Of a stretch of DNA of 64,000 bases, positions 16,658 to 24,462 are shown piece after piece. The first letter of the stretch is position 1. Every line of letters begins with the position of its first letter. A program made the translations under genes and the position numbers. The notes beneath the pieces are model-generated. The model searched no databases and was not told where the DNA came from. It saw nothing but the letters and a program-made list of their open reading frames with translations. Source of the stretch: Rhodoligotrophos sp. CJ14 (lineage in GTDB: Bacteria > Pseudomonadota > Alphaproteobacteria > Rhizobiales > Im1); NCBI RefSeq assembly GCF_038811545.1, contig NZ_CP133319.1, positions 1,364,001-1,428,000 on the forward strand. Reading direction: 5' to 3'.

Positions 16658-16994
16658 TCCCGTCTCCTGTGTCCAGCTGCTTCACATCCTGCTCTGGCGC
16701 GCTGCGCAGCGCTGTATCTAGAGCGTCGAACTTACCTGCCCAGAACTGCCGGAGCTGGTCGATCCAGCCACCAAGCTCCTCGATGCCCTCGGGGTTGAGG
16801 GAGTAGATCCGCCTTTGCCCCTGCGCACGCGCACGGACGAGCTTGGCTGCCCTGAGCGCCTTGAGATGCTGGGAGATTGCCGGCGCCGTGATCTCGAACT
16901 GAGCGGCGATCTCGCCGGACGAAAGCGGCCCACGCGCGAGGCTTTCCAGAATGTGGCGGCGCGTCGGATCGGCAAGGGCTGCAAAACTGTCCAT
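16641..16994 (-). CDS. ArsR family transcriptional regulator
   Basis: A 117-residue winged-helix regulator: FAALADPTRRHILESLARGPLSSGEIAAQF with recognition helix ITAPAISQHLKALRAAKLV and wing ARAQGQRRIYSL. There is no CxC metal motif, so it is of the SdpR-like group that pairs with SRPBCC proteins rather than a metal sensor. It is first in an operon with the SRPBCC gene. A perfect palindrome 20 bp upstream is the probable autoregulatory operator. Confidence 0.88.
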   Translation of the reverse strand: MDSFAALADPTRRHILESLARGPLSSGEIAAQFEITAPAISQHLKALRAAKLVRARAQGQRRIYSLNPEGIEELGGWIDQLRQFWAGKFDALDTALRSAPEQDVKQLDTGDGNERKG

Positions 16995-17013
16995 GCCTCA
17001 TTATGTCATATCC

Positions 17014-17025
17014 GCTTAATTAAGC
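17014..17025. promoter_or_regulatory. Perfect 12-bp palindrome GCTTAATTAAGC (putative ArsR operator)
   Basis: It lies 20 bp before the ArsR start codon, next to a TATGAC/CATAAT-like -10 region on the minus strand. Palindromes with TTAA cores at this place are usual for ArsR/SdpR-type repressors. Confidence 0.5.
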
Positions 17026-17223
17026 CAAAGCTAAATTGCAACAACCACGACTGGTGCGCCCGTCGCGAGCATCACGCCGACGCGAGGTCTTGGCCAATGC
17101 TTGCCCGCAACAGCATCCTTTATGGTTTCTGTACAGTTAAAGAACATCGACTCGTCATGAAAATTGGTATTACATCGAGTTTACTTGCTGTCTCGCCGTG
17201 AGCGGCGTTCCGGGAGAAACACC

Positions 17224-17451
17224 ATGCGGGTTCACAAATTGCTCGTTCGCGCAATGGATGACGCCTGGACGATCGAGTTTGCAAACCGGCGCTTTGATCG
17301 TTTCCGGTCGCAGCAGGAAGCACTGCACAAGGCACTCGAATGGTCCCGAAACGCAACTGATCACGGCCATCAGGCCATCGTTCTTCTCGAAGGAAGCAAT
17401 GGCGAGCCCCAGGAGGTAAAACCACCGAGATGGTGGCAGGCCTGGCCCTAA
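17224..17451 (+). CDS. Small DUF2188-like protein
   Basis: 75 residues: a short beta strand (WTIEFANRRFDRF), a helix (RSQQEALHKALEWSRNATDHG), then a strand (QAIVLLEG). This arrangement resembles DUF2188-type small proteins of unknown function. The ATG has GGGAG about 8 nt upstream. It is monocistronic and converges with the anti-sigma gene, leaving a 9-nt gap. Assignment to DUF2188 is by pattern and not certain. Confidence 0.6.
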   Translation: MRVHKLLVRAMDDAWTIEFANRRFDRFRSQQEALHKALEWSRNATDHGHQAIVLLEGSNGEPQEVKPPRWWQAWP

Positions 17452-17460
17452 ACCGCGGGA

Positions 17461-18270
17461 CTATCGCCGGAGCACCGCCTGCTCGGCCGCAGCATCGAGC
17501 GGCTCCCCAAGCCCTGCCTTTCTCAAATACGCATCGACCGGATCATCCTCTGCAGCCGGCACGTAATCCTCGGGATTACCCGTATCGAGTGCCGCAAAGG
17601 TGATGGTCCATTTGCCGGCATCCCGGCATGCGATCGCATCGCTGCGCCGTGCATCGTCCGCCACCCGGAATTCCCGGCAAAGTTCACCGCTCGGCCGCTT
17701 GAAACTGGCAATGGCGCGAACCGTACCGGCCGGCGTGCTCTGTTCTGCGCCAGAGGGAAGATGGTCGAGATTGCTCAGCACGCTGGGCTGTTCGAGCTTT
17801 GCGAGCAAGCCCTGAGTGCCCGCCGGCTCCTCCAAGCTTAAGAGCCGCTGAGCACCGAAGCCGGCCGCAGCACCGATCACCAGCGCGACCGAGGCGGCCA
17901 GCGCTGCCATGCGCCCGATCGACTTGGGCGGAGGCTTGCGTTCCGGCCCAGGATCGCTGGTTCTAAAGCGCTCCTGTTCTCCGCTGCGCTCGCCAGATGC
18001 CGTCGCCGGCTTCGGCTGGACCTCCGGTTCGGCGATGGCCTTGCGGACAGCGGCTTCGAGACGAGGCGGAACAGACGGTGAGGTATTGGCGCCAAAGGCC
18101 TCTCGGGCCAGATGCCGGCTCCTGATATACGCAACCACCTGGGCCACCAGTGTCGGATCGTTCAACATGGCCTGCTCCAGGGCTCCGGCCACCTTCTCAT
18201 CAAGCTGGCCATCCGCATAGGCCATAAGGGTCTCGTCACTAAAGCTAAGCCGAGACATCCGCTCGTCCAT
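17461..18270 (-). CDS. Membrane-bound anti-sigma factor
   Basis: 269 residues. The N-terminal cytoplasmic part contains FSDETLMAYADGQLDEKVAGALE, typical of anti-sigma factors. A single transmembrane helix (MAALAASVALVIGAAAGFGA, about 120-139) follows a proline-rich linker, and the periplasmic domain has two cysteines (LCREF, IACRD). No zinc-binding HxxxCxxC motif is visible. It lies 12 nt downstream of the ECF sigma gene, so it almost certainly holds that sigma at the membrane. The periplasmic part would sense the signal or be cut by a protease. Confidence 0.83.
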   Translation of the reverse strand: MDERMSRLSFSDETLMAYADGQLDEKVAGALEQAMLNDPTLVAQVVAYIRSRHLAREAFGANTSPSVPPRLEAAVRKAIAEPEVQPKPATASGERSGEQERFRTSDPGPERKPPPKSIGRMAALAASVALVIGAAAGFGAQRLLSLEEPAGTQGLLAKLEQPSVLSNLDHLPSGAEQSTPAGTVRAIASFKRPSGELCREFRVADDARRSDAIACRDAGKWTITFAALDTGNPEDYVPAAEDDPVDAYLRKAGLGEPLDAAAEQAVLRR

Positions 18271-18282
18271 TAAACCAATTCC

Positions 18283-18828
18283 CTATCTTCTCGTGGGCTG
18301 GCCTCCATTCGTCAGCTCAAGCAGTCGCTTGCGCGCACGCGCGAGCCGGCTCATTACCGTCCCCACCGGAACGCCCAAGATGTCAGCCGCCTCCCGATAA
18401 GTCATGTCCTGTCCGCAGACAAGCAGAAGCACCTCCTGTTGATCGGCAGGCAAAAGGTCGATCGCCCGGCAGACATCCGCCAGCTCGAACCGGGAAATGA
18501 TGCCCGGCTCTCCGCTTTCCGTCTGCCCGCCCGCCGCCTCGATATCCACATCATCGCGCCGGGCCTCGACTTTGTTGTGGCGAACCACGTCGATCCAGTG
18601 ATTGCGCAGGATCCGGAAGACCCAGGCATCGAACCGGGTTCCGGGCATCCAGCTATCGGCGGCCGCGAGCGCACGTACGCAGGTATCCTGCACCAGATCG
18701 TCCGCCAATGCAGGTGATCGGCATAACACGAGCGCATAATGGCGCAGCCGCGGCAGCAGACAGACCAGATCATGCCCGATCCTGGAATTCAGTGCTTCCT
18801 CGTCTTTCAGAGAGAACGCGACACTCAC
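18283..18828 (-). CDS. ECF RNA polymerase sigma factor
   Basis: 181 residues with sigma region 2 (about 25-90: LADDLVQDTCVRALAA, FDAWVFRILRNHWIDVVR) and region 4 (about 120-175: LPADQQEVLLLVCGQDMTYREAADILGVPVGTVMSRLARARKRL). The start is taken at the GTG at 18828. A GGAAT-N16-CGTT promoter element lies directly over this start, so either another promoter serves this start or the true start is further in; no ATG, GTG or TTG exists in the next twenty codons. It is divergent from the subtilase gene and co-directional with the anti-sigma gene. Confidence 0.88.
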   Translation of the reverse strand: MSVAFSLKDEEALNSRIGHDLVCLLPRLRHYALVLCRSPALADDLVQDTCVRALAAADSWMPGTRFDAWVFRILRNHWIDVVRHNKVEARRDDVDIEAAGGQTESGEPGIISRFELADVCRAIDLLPADQQEVLLLVCGQDMTYREAADILGVPVGTVMSRLARARKRLLELTNGGQPTRR

Positions 18829-18839
18829 AGCTTTATTCC
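18815..18839 (-). promoter_or_regulatory. ECF-type promoter element overlapping the sigma gene start
   Basis: On the minus strand GGAAT (complement of 18835-18839), 16 nt, CGTT (complement of 18815-18818), followed by CTC. It has the same spacing as the elements at 14612, 22081 and 23272. A second looser candidate lies upstream, GGAAC (complement of 18865-18869), 16 nt, CGAG. Confidence 0.5.
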
Positions 18840-18896
18840 CGTCCCTCGTTCGCGCATGCAGTTCGTTCCGAATGCTGAAAGCGGCCCCGCTATCCG

Positions 18897-18921
18897 GGAG
18901 CTAAAAGCGCAGCGAGCCGTT
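18897..18921 (+). promoter_or_regulatory. Imperfect ECF-type promoter element for the subtilase gene
   Basis: GGAGC (18897-18901), 16 nt, CGTT (18918-18921). One base differs from GGAAC in the -35 part but the spacing is the same as in the better elements. The subtilase ATG is 53 nt downstream. Confidence 0.4.
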
Positions 18922-18974
18922 TAGTTTCGGAAACGGCATTGCGGCATGACCGCTCAACGTCTCAGGGGAGATGA

Positions 18975-20756
18975 ATGTTTCGCGGCATTACCATCCTGGC
19001 ATTTCTCGCCACCCTGCTTCTCGCCGTGCATCTGACACCGCACGTCAAGATTCACGGCAAGAGCGATCCGGCGCTGTCCTTTGAGCCATCGCCCGCTTTG
19101 GCAAAGGAAGGGGGTGGCGGTGGGGGTGGCAATGGGGGAAATGGCGGAAATGGCGGAGGGAACGGCGGTGGTGGCGGCAATGGCGGCGGCAATGGGAACG
19201 GTGGAGGTAACGGGAACGGCGGAGGTAACGGCAACGGCGGTGGTAACGGCAATGGCGGCGGCAACGGGAACGGAGGCGGCAACGGCAATGGCGGTGGTCT
19301 TGGAGCTGGCAACGGCGTAGGGAACGGTGCCAGTGGCAATGGCAATGCAGGCCGCGGCGGAGCGGCCGTTGGACAAGGTCGTAACGGGCAAGCCTCCAGC
19401 CAATCCCGTGGCCAAAACCCTGGCGCAGCGCCCGCCGCCAGCAACCGGGGTCCCGCGCCGTCTGGGCAGGCCAGCACTCGCGCCTCATCCCCGGCCAAAG
19501 CCGCCAATAGTGTCAGCGCAAAGAGCCCGAGCCCGAAATCTCCATCCAAGCGCGCAGCACCTGCCTCATCAGCCGGCCTCCCCCAAGCCCCCAACGAGAT
19601 CCTCGTCAGCGGCCTCAGTCAAAGTGATCTCGATCGGCTCGCAAGCCGCGGCTTTCGCGCCGACGCCAGCACGGAAGGCCGTGTCGGTCCCAAGATCTTC
19701 CGCCTGCGGGTACCGCGCGGCCGGTCCTTGGACGAAGCCCAGCGCGAGGTGCATGAGGTGAGCGGTCAGGCCGAGACTGATCTCAATCACTTCTATTACC
19801 TCGAAGGGGCCATTCCCCGCTGCGCCAGTGGCAACTGCGAGCCGCAAGCCTTGATCGGCTGGGATCTCATCCAAGCGTCCACCTGCGGTGAGCCGGCGAA
19901 GATCGGCATGATCGATACACGCCTCGATCTCACTGATCCCGCATTGAGAGGGGCCGCGGTCGAGCGCGTCACCGCACGCAAGACACGCCAGCAGGCAGGC
20001 AATGCCGAGCACGGCACGGCCATAGCCAAGCTGCTGGTCGGGCAGGGCAAGACCGCGGGCCTGCTTCCAGGCGCCACCCTTGTCGCCGCCGATGCCTTCT
20101 ACCGCGAGCCAGGAGATGAGCGCGATAAGACTGACGTCGTGACCCTCATCCGGGCTTTGGAACTGCTAGTCGAGAAGGGCGTGAAGGTCATCAATCTGAG
20201 CCTGTCAGGCCCCGAAAACAGCGTGCTGCGCGAAGCCGTTGAGGCTGCACTGGCCGAGAACGTCGTTCTCGTCGCAGCCGTAGGCAATGGTGGGCCTGGG
20301 GCAGCGCCATCCTATCCGGCCGCCTATGACGGGGTCATCGCCGTCACTGCCGTAGACAAGAACGGCAACATCTATCCCCGCGCAAATCAGGGCACCTTCG
20401 TGGATCTCGCCGCACCCGGCGTTGACCTTGCCATTCCCGGAGAGAAGAGCGGCCGCAAGCGGGTCTCGGGCTCGTCCTATGCCACGCCTTTCGTCACCGC
20501 CGCTGCCGCGCAGCTCAAGGGGTCAGAACCCGATTTGACGGCGAGGAGCCTTGAAACGGTGTTGGCTCTCCACAGTATTGATCTTGGCGAACCTGGACGC
20601 GATCCGGTCTATGGCGATGGTCTGCTGCAGGCGAGCGGACTGTGCACAAGCTCTCCGGCCGTGACCACCTCTAAGCAAGGCGCATCGCATGAGCGGGATT
20701 TTTCCGGGGAGACCTTGAGAAATGCGCGGGGTGCGCCGCACAGCGCATCCAATTAG
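18975..20756 (+). CDS. S8 family serine peptidase (subtilase) with Gly/Asn-rich linker
   Basis: 593 residues. An N-terminal hydrophobic signal/anchor is followed by an extreme Gly/Asn tract (about 46-130), an Ala/Ser/Pro/Lys linker, a propeptide-like part (EILVSGLSQSDLDRLASRGF) and the subtilase domain. The catalytic triad is Asp314 (IGMIDTRLD), His346 (EHGTAIAKLL) and Ser501 (GSSYATPF), with VGNGG providing the oxyanion Asn. The SD is GGGGAGA before the ATG. Being divergent from the sigma/anti-sigma pair, it may act in that pathway, as a regulated output or on the anti-sigma (inference). Confidence 0.9.
   Translation: MFRGITILAFLATLLLAVHLTPHVKIHGKSDPALSFEPSPALAKEGGGGGGGNGGNGGNGGGNGGGGGNGGGNGNGGGNGNGGGNGNGGGNGNGGGNGNGGGNGNGGGLGAGNGVGNGASGNGNAGRGGAAVGQGRNGQASSQSRGQNPGAAPAASNRGPAPSGQASTRASSPAKAANSVSAKSPSPKSPSKRAAPASSAGLPQAPNEILVSGLSQSDLDRLASRGFRADASTEGRVGPKIFRLRVPRGRSLDEAQREVHEVSGQAETDLNHFYYLEGAIPRCASGNCEPQALIGWDLIQASTCGEPAKIGMIDTRLDLTDPALRGAAVERVTARKTRQQAGNAEHGTAIAKLLVGQGKTAGLLPGATLVAADAFYREPGDERDKTDVVTLIRALELLVEKGVKVINLSLSGPENSVLREAVEAALAENVVLVAAVGNGGPGAAPSYPAAYDGVIAVTAVDKNGNIYPRANQGTFVDLAAPGVDLAIPGEKSGRKRVSGSSYATPFVTAAAAQLKGSEPDLTARSLETVLALHSIDLGEPGRDPVYGDGLLQASGLCTSSPAVTTSKQGASHERDFSGETLRNARGAPHSASN
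19110..19320 (+). repeat. GGN-AAY-GGN tandem low-complexity DNA inside the subtilase gene
   Basis: About 210 bp of 18-bp-class repeats encoding GGGNGN units. Codons vary between GGC, GGT, GGA and GGG and between AAC and AAT. Such tracts can change copy number by slippage, so the length may differ between strains. Confidence 0.8.
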
Positions 20757-20810
20757 GCGGGTAGTTCTACAATGGCGTCATATAGCGCGGTTACGCATTT
20801 CATGAATGAA

Positions 20811-20848
20811 CGGCTGGATGAGCGCCACAGGACAGGCTCATCCAGCCG
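20811..20848 (-). terminator. Strong hairpin between subtilase and DUF1236 genes
   Basis: A perfect 13-bp inverted repeat (20811-20823 with 20836-20848) around a 12-nt loop. On the minus strand it is followed by TTCATTCATG, a weak U-tract. It lies 11 bp beyond the stop of the leftward DUF1236 gene and 54 bp beyond the subtilase stop, so it may end both converging transcripts. Confidence 0.65.
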
Positions 20849-20859
20849 AGAGGAGTGTC

Positions 20860-21177
20860 TTAGTCGATGATCTGCACGACCTTGCGGGTACCGGGCTCGA
20901 CCAGCACGGTCCGGCCATCGACCACCACGTAACGATACTCGCTCACCTCCGGAACGCCTTCGATCGCATGCAGCTCGACATCCTCCGGCAGGGTCGCGCC
21001 GACCGCCAGTTCAACGGAATCCGGCAGCGTGACCGGCTCGACCGTGTGCTTCGTCACATATTCCCGAACCACGGTCTGCTGTTCAGGCGACACGACAACG
21101 GTGGTCTGCGCCGCGAGAGGTAGGCTGCTGCCGATAACGAGGGCTACAGCTGCCAGCATGGATTTTCCATAGGTCAT
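20860..21177 (-). CDS. DUF1236 family secreted protein (short form)
   Basis: 105 residues. The signal peptide (KSMLAAVALVIGSSLPLAAQ) is followed by one DUF1236 domain: REYVTKHTVEPVTLPDSVELAVG, then a C-terminal EYRYVVVDGRTVLVEPG ending in VVQIID. The domain is abundant in Hyphomicrobiales and has no established function. The ATG at 21177 has AAGGAG 7 nt upstream; an upstream in-frame ATG would overlap the preceding gene. It follows the longer DUF1236 gene by 32 bp and probably shares its promoter. Confidence 0.82.
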   Translation of the reverse strand: MTYGKSMLAAVALVIGSSLPLAAQTTVVVSPEQQTVVREYVTKHTVEPVTLPDSVELAVGATLPEDVELHAIEGVPEVSEYRYVVVDGRTVLVEPGTRKVVQIID

Positions 21178-21209
21178 GCGTTTCTCCTTTGAGTTCGGAT
21201 GAAAGTGGC

Positions 21210-22040
21210 TCATGCGATGATGTAGACGATCTCGTAGCTGTCGGGATCGACGATCACGATCCGTCCATCCGCCAGCACGAAGTAGCGATAGGCCCGATAG
21301 GCCGGCACGATCTCCACGATCCGCGGGGGCAATGGATGGAGCTCGATCGTTTGCGGTATGGCGACACCGACCGCGATGTCCACATCGATATCTCGCACCG
21401 GTTGCACATGGGTCTCGTGGATCGTTTGCTTGATGACCGTGCGGTCCTTGCTGGTGATGTTGACCTCGGTCTTGGAGCCGCTCTTTTCCCCAGAACGCGT
21501 TGTGCGTTTCGAGGACCCCTCTTCGGTATCCTGCGAGCCCGACTGGGTCTTGGAACGATCGCCCTGGGTCTGGTCCTCTCCCTTTTGGCGTGTCCGGGTC
21601 TGGCTGTCTGCCTCGTCGGACTGACCGCTCTGTTTCTGATCCGTGGTGCCCTGGCGCGTGCGCGACTGGCCTGTCTGTTCATCGCCGCCCGTGCCTGTGC
21701 CCTGCTTCTGCTGGGTTGTGGTGCGCGACCCGGACTGACCGCTATCGCCCTGTGAGGCGCCACCGGTCGTGCTGCCGCTTTGGCCCTGCTGCAACTGACG
21801 GTTCTGGCCCGAGGCACCTCCCTGAGCGGATGAACCGCCCTGCATCGAGGAGCCGCTGGTCCCGCCTTGAGTGGTCGCACCGCCTTGCGAGGCACCTCCT
21901 GACGTCGATCCGCCACCGCTCTGGCTCTGAGTGGCTGAGCTGCCACCGCCTTGTGACGGGGTTGTGGTGGTCTGTGCGGAAACGGTTGCTACACCGAGCA
22001 GTGCCACCGTGGCGACACTTGCGAGTAATCGGGAAATCAT
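21210..22040 (-). CDS. DUF1236 protein with long Gln/Ser/Gly-rich region
   Basis: 276 residues: a signal peptide ending near ATVSAQ, about 160 residues of low-complexity Q/S/G/T/R sequence (for example GGSSATQSQSGGGSTSGGAS), then a C-terminal DUF1236 domain (VIKQTIHETHVQPVRDIDVD to EIVYIIA). The low-complexity part may span the cell wall or capsule, with the domain at the far end (inference). It has GGAGGAG before the ATG and a GGAAT-N16-CGTT element about 40 bp upstream. Confidence 0.8.
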   Translation of the reverse strand: MISRLLASVATVALLGVATVSAQTTTTPSQGGGSSATQSQSGGGSTSGGASQGGATTQGGTSGSSMQGGSSAQGGASGQNRQLQQGQSGSTTGGASQGDSGQSGSRTTTQQKQGTGTGGDEQTGQSRTRQGTTDQKQSGQSDEADSQTRTRQKGEDQTQGDRSKTQSGSQDTEEGSSKRTTRSGEKSGSKTEVNITSKDRTVIKQTIHETHVQPVRDIDVDIAVGVAIPQTIELHPLPPRIVEIVPAYRAYRYFVLADGRIVIVDPDSYEIVYIIA

Positions 22041-22080
22041 TGGTCTGCTCCTCCTTGCAAACGCCCACTCTCACCGAGAT

Positions 22081-22105
22081 AACGAAGCTGCCGGCCCTTT
22101 ATTCC
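22081..22105 (-). promoter_or_regulatory. ECF-type promoter element for the DUF1236 pair
   Basis: On the minus strand GGAAT (complement of 22101-22105), 16 nt, CGTT (complement of 22081-22084), followed by ATC. It lies 41 bp before the start codon of the gene ending at 22040. Confidence 0.6.
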
Positions 22106-22266
22106 CAACACAGGTGCTTGGCTTTAAAGCCCGACAGAAGTGCAGAAGTAATTCCCAGAGAGAAATCGCGTTCCCATTTGATTATCTTCGCTTTTAGGAA
22201 CGCTTCGTCATAAAGTTTTAGAAAAACACAAACAATCCGGCGCAAATCGGCCAGCATACAGACGAC

Positions 22267-22305
22267 AAAAAAAAGGGGGCCGCCCCCATGTGGGTAACGG
22301 CCCCC
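22267..22305 (-). terminator. Rho-independent terminator of the SH3-DUF1236 gene
   Basis: On the minus strand GGGGGCCG (complement of 22298-22305) pairs with CGGCCCCC (complement of 22275-22282), followed by eight T residues (complement of 22267-22274). It lies 13 bp beyond the stop codon. Confidence 0.85.
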
Positions 22306-22317
22306 AGCATGCATGCG

Positions 22318-23097
22318 TCAGTCGATGATCTGAACGACGCGGCGTGTGCCCGGCTCAACCAATACGCGCGACTGATTCACATACGCATATTCATACTGGT
22401 AGTCCGGCACCGGATGCAGCGTAACCGTTTCTGGCAGGGTGCTTCCCACCACGACACGCCGCTCGACCACCACCGGTTCTGCCGGTGCGGTCTCGACATA
22501 GGTCCTTACCCGGTCTGGAACATTGGTGACAGCGTCGACCACGGCCCCAGCTGTGCCCACAGCGCCACCGACCACGGCGCCAGCGGTGCCCACGGCTCCG
22601 CCGACAACGCCGCCCGCCACTGCGCCAACGGGGCCGCCAATTGCCCCACCTGCAGCGGCGCCGGCTGCGGCACCCGCGGCGGGACTCGTGCCATCGGCGA
22701 CGTGAATCCAGCGTTCACGCTGCTGGTAGAATGGCCGGTCGCGATAATAGGTGTCCCAATACTCGGCCGTGTCATAGGTCACCGTTGGCACCTCGACCGT
22801 CGCCGGGGCCTGCGTCACGACGGTGCGCACGCTGGCGGTCTGATAGGCAAGGTACCGTCCATAGGCCCAGCCGCGATTGCCATTGAAGGTGACATCACAC
22901 CAGCTGCGCCCCTCGAGGCAGCCATGAAACTCCACGGATTGCTGGGCGGGAATGGCCGTGACCACTGGAAATTCGGGGCTCGGTCCCGCACGCAGATTGA
23001 GATCGGTGGTGGCGAAGACCTCTTGGGCCTGTGCGGCGGCGGGCGCCCAAGCTGCGCCCAGCAATGCCGCCAGAACAAGTGCTTTCCTCGCAGTCAT
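22318..23097 (-). CDS. SH3 and DUF1236 domain secreted protein
   Basis: 259 residues: signal peptide (ALVLAALLGAAWAPAAAQAQ), a bacterial SH3 domain (TTDLNLRAGPSPEFPVVTAI to NRGWAYGRYLAY), a Gly/Ala-rich region (AAGAAAGGAIGGPVGAVAGG) resembling a glycine-zipper, then a DUF1236 domain ending VVQIID. SH3 domains of this kind usually bind peptidoglycan, so the protein is probably an envelope component. The ATG at 23097 has AGGAGGA about 8 nt upstream. A GGAAT-N16-CGTT element lies 175 bp upstream. Confidence 0.83.
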   Translation of the reverse strand: MTARKALVLAALLGAAWAPAAAQAQEVFATTDLNLRAGPSPEFPVVTAIPAQQSVEFHGCLEGRSWCDVTFNGNRGWAYGRYLAYQTASVRTVVTQAPATVEVPTVTYDTAEYWDTYYRDRPFYQQRERWIHVADGTSPAAGAAAGAAAGGAIGGPVGAVAGGVVGGAVGTAGAVVGGAVGTAGAVVDAVTNVPDRVRTYVETAPAEPVVVERRVVVGSTLPETVTLHPVPDYQYEYAYVNQSRVLVEPGTRRVVQIID

Positions 23098-23431
23098 GAG
23101 AACTGTCCTCCTGTTATGGAAACAAAATCTCAGCTTGGGCTGGTACTTTGATGTCGACCGGTCCCTGAGGTACACATTTGAACCGGTTCGGCTGTTGGTG
23201 AGCTATCGTCTTGCTCTGCATCAACTTGCCTTCTGATCGAAACACCTTCAGGCCAGCCGAGATGTTCAGATAACGTCTGCCTCACAAACTTATTCCCGAA
23301 GACTCCCTTCAATATTTCGTGCGTGATTAAAAAATCTGCTTGAGACGCAAAGGCACATACGATCAGGCACCGCGGATCTCGCGCGATGCCATCAACCTGT
23401 GCCTCTCAGATGCTATCGCCCGCGGCTTAGC
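23098..23431. other. Intergenic region with one promoter element
   Basis: 334 bp with no credible gene. It holds the minus-strand ECF-type element at 23272-23296, giving a long 5' leader of about 165 nt for the SH3-DUF1236 gene. The rest, up to the stop codon of the next leftward gene, shows nothing I can name. Confidence 0.5.
23272..23296 (-). promoter_or_regulatory. ECF-type promoter element for the SH3-DUF1236 gene
   Basis: On the minus strand GGAAT (complement of 23292-23296), 16 nt, CGTT (complement of 23272-23275), followed by ATC. The base after GGAAT continues AAG, close to the AAA seen in the three sister elements. Confidence 0.58.
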
Positions 23432-23779
<348 letters not shown>

Positions 23780-23889
23780 TTACGAGGTTCCGTGGACACC
23801 CTAGGCGCCCTAATCTCTGCAAGTAGAAATGAGAGGGTGCGCTAGAAGTTCCCGCACCCTGCACGCAGTCAAACCCCATGGACCGAACT

Positions 23890-23914
23890 GGAACGCGGGC
23901 TCGGCTCTGATGTT
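23890..23914 (+). promoter_or_regulatory. Imperfect ECF-type promoter element for the DUF4142 gene
   Basis: GGAAC (23890-23894), 16 nt, TGTT (23911-23914) followed by ATG. One base differs from CGTT. The start codon lies 50 nt downstream. Confidence 0.4.
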
Positions 23915-23964
23915 ATGCAGGTCTCGTCGACGATGGTCGTCGGCTTCCCGCGCGGAGATCCACA

Positions 23965-24462
23965 ATGGACCGGAGGAAACTTCTTGCCGCTGCAACTGGG
24001 CTTGCAAGCTTTGCTATACCCATCGCGTCTGCAACAACCACAGCCCAGGCCCAGGCCATGGACCAGCTGAAACGGTCGGCCTTGATGGGCGGCGACTTCG
24101 CCCTGATGACAAGCGAGCTGGCCCGGCGGAATTCACAGAACCCGCTTGTGCGCAATTTCGCGATGCTCGAAATGGATGAGCAGGAGGCGATCGCTCGCGC
24201 CTTTGGCGCAGCTCCTGGTTCGGCCGGCATGCGGCGAGATCACGCCGCCATCCTCGAGCGCCTGCAGGCGATGCGCGGCCCCGAATTCGATGCGATGTAT
24301 ATTCAAGGTCAGGTGCAAGGCCATAGGGAGCTTCTGCGGATCCACAGATCCTACGCAAGCCGTGGTCCTGATCCGGTGGCCCGCGCCGCGTCCATCGTGG
24401 CGGTTCCTGCGATCCAGACCCATCTCGGCATCCTGACCTCGCTCAGGACGGCGTCGAGCTGA
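23965..24462 (+). CDS. DUF4142 family exported protein
   Basis: 165 residues. The leader MDRRKLLAAATGLASFAIPI is Tat-like with paired arginines. The mature helical domain resembles DUF4142, a ferritin-like four-helix fold of unknown function (GGDFALMTSELARRNSQNPLV, FAMLEMDEQEAIARAF, VQGHRELLRIHRSYA). Its 3' end overlaps the converging MmyB regulator gene by 20 bp. DUF4142 proteins are often stress-induced in rhizobia, which fits the upstream ECF-like element. Confidence 0.8.
   Translation: MDRRKLLAAATGLASFAIPIASATTTAQAQAMDQLKRSALMGGDFALMTSELARRNSQNPLVRNFAMLEMDEQEAIARAFGAAPGSAGMRRDHAAILERLQAMRGPEFDAMYIQGQVQGHRELLRIHRSYASRGPDPVARAASIVAVPAIQTHLGILTSLRTASS

Noticed and set aside
18929-18961. GGAAAC and CGTC as a subtilase promoter
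   Set aside because: The spacing is 23 nt, too long for an ECF promoter; the element at 18897-18921 has the normal 16 nt.
19110-19320. Regular DNA repeat that might be taken for a CRISPR array
   Set aside because: The units have no unique spacers and are translated as a Gly/Asn tract within the subtilase.
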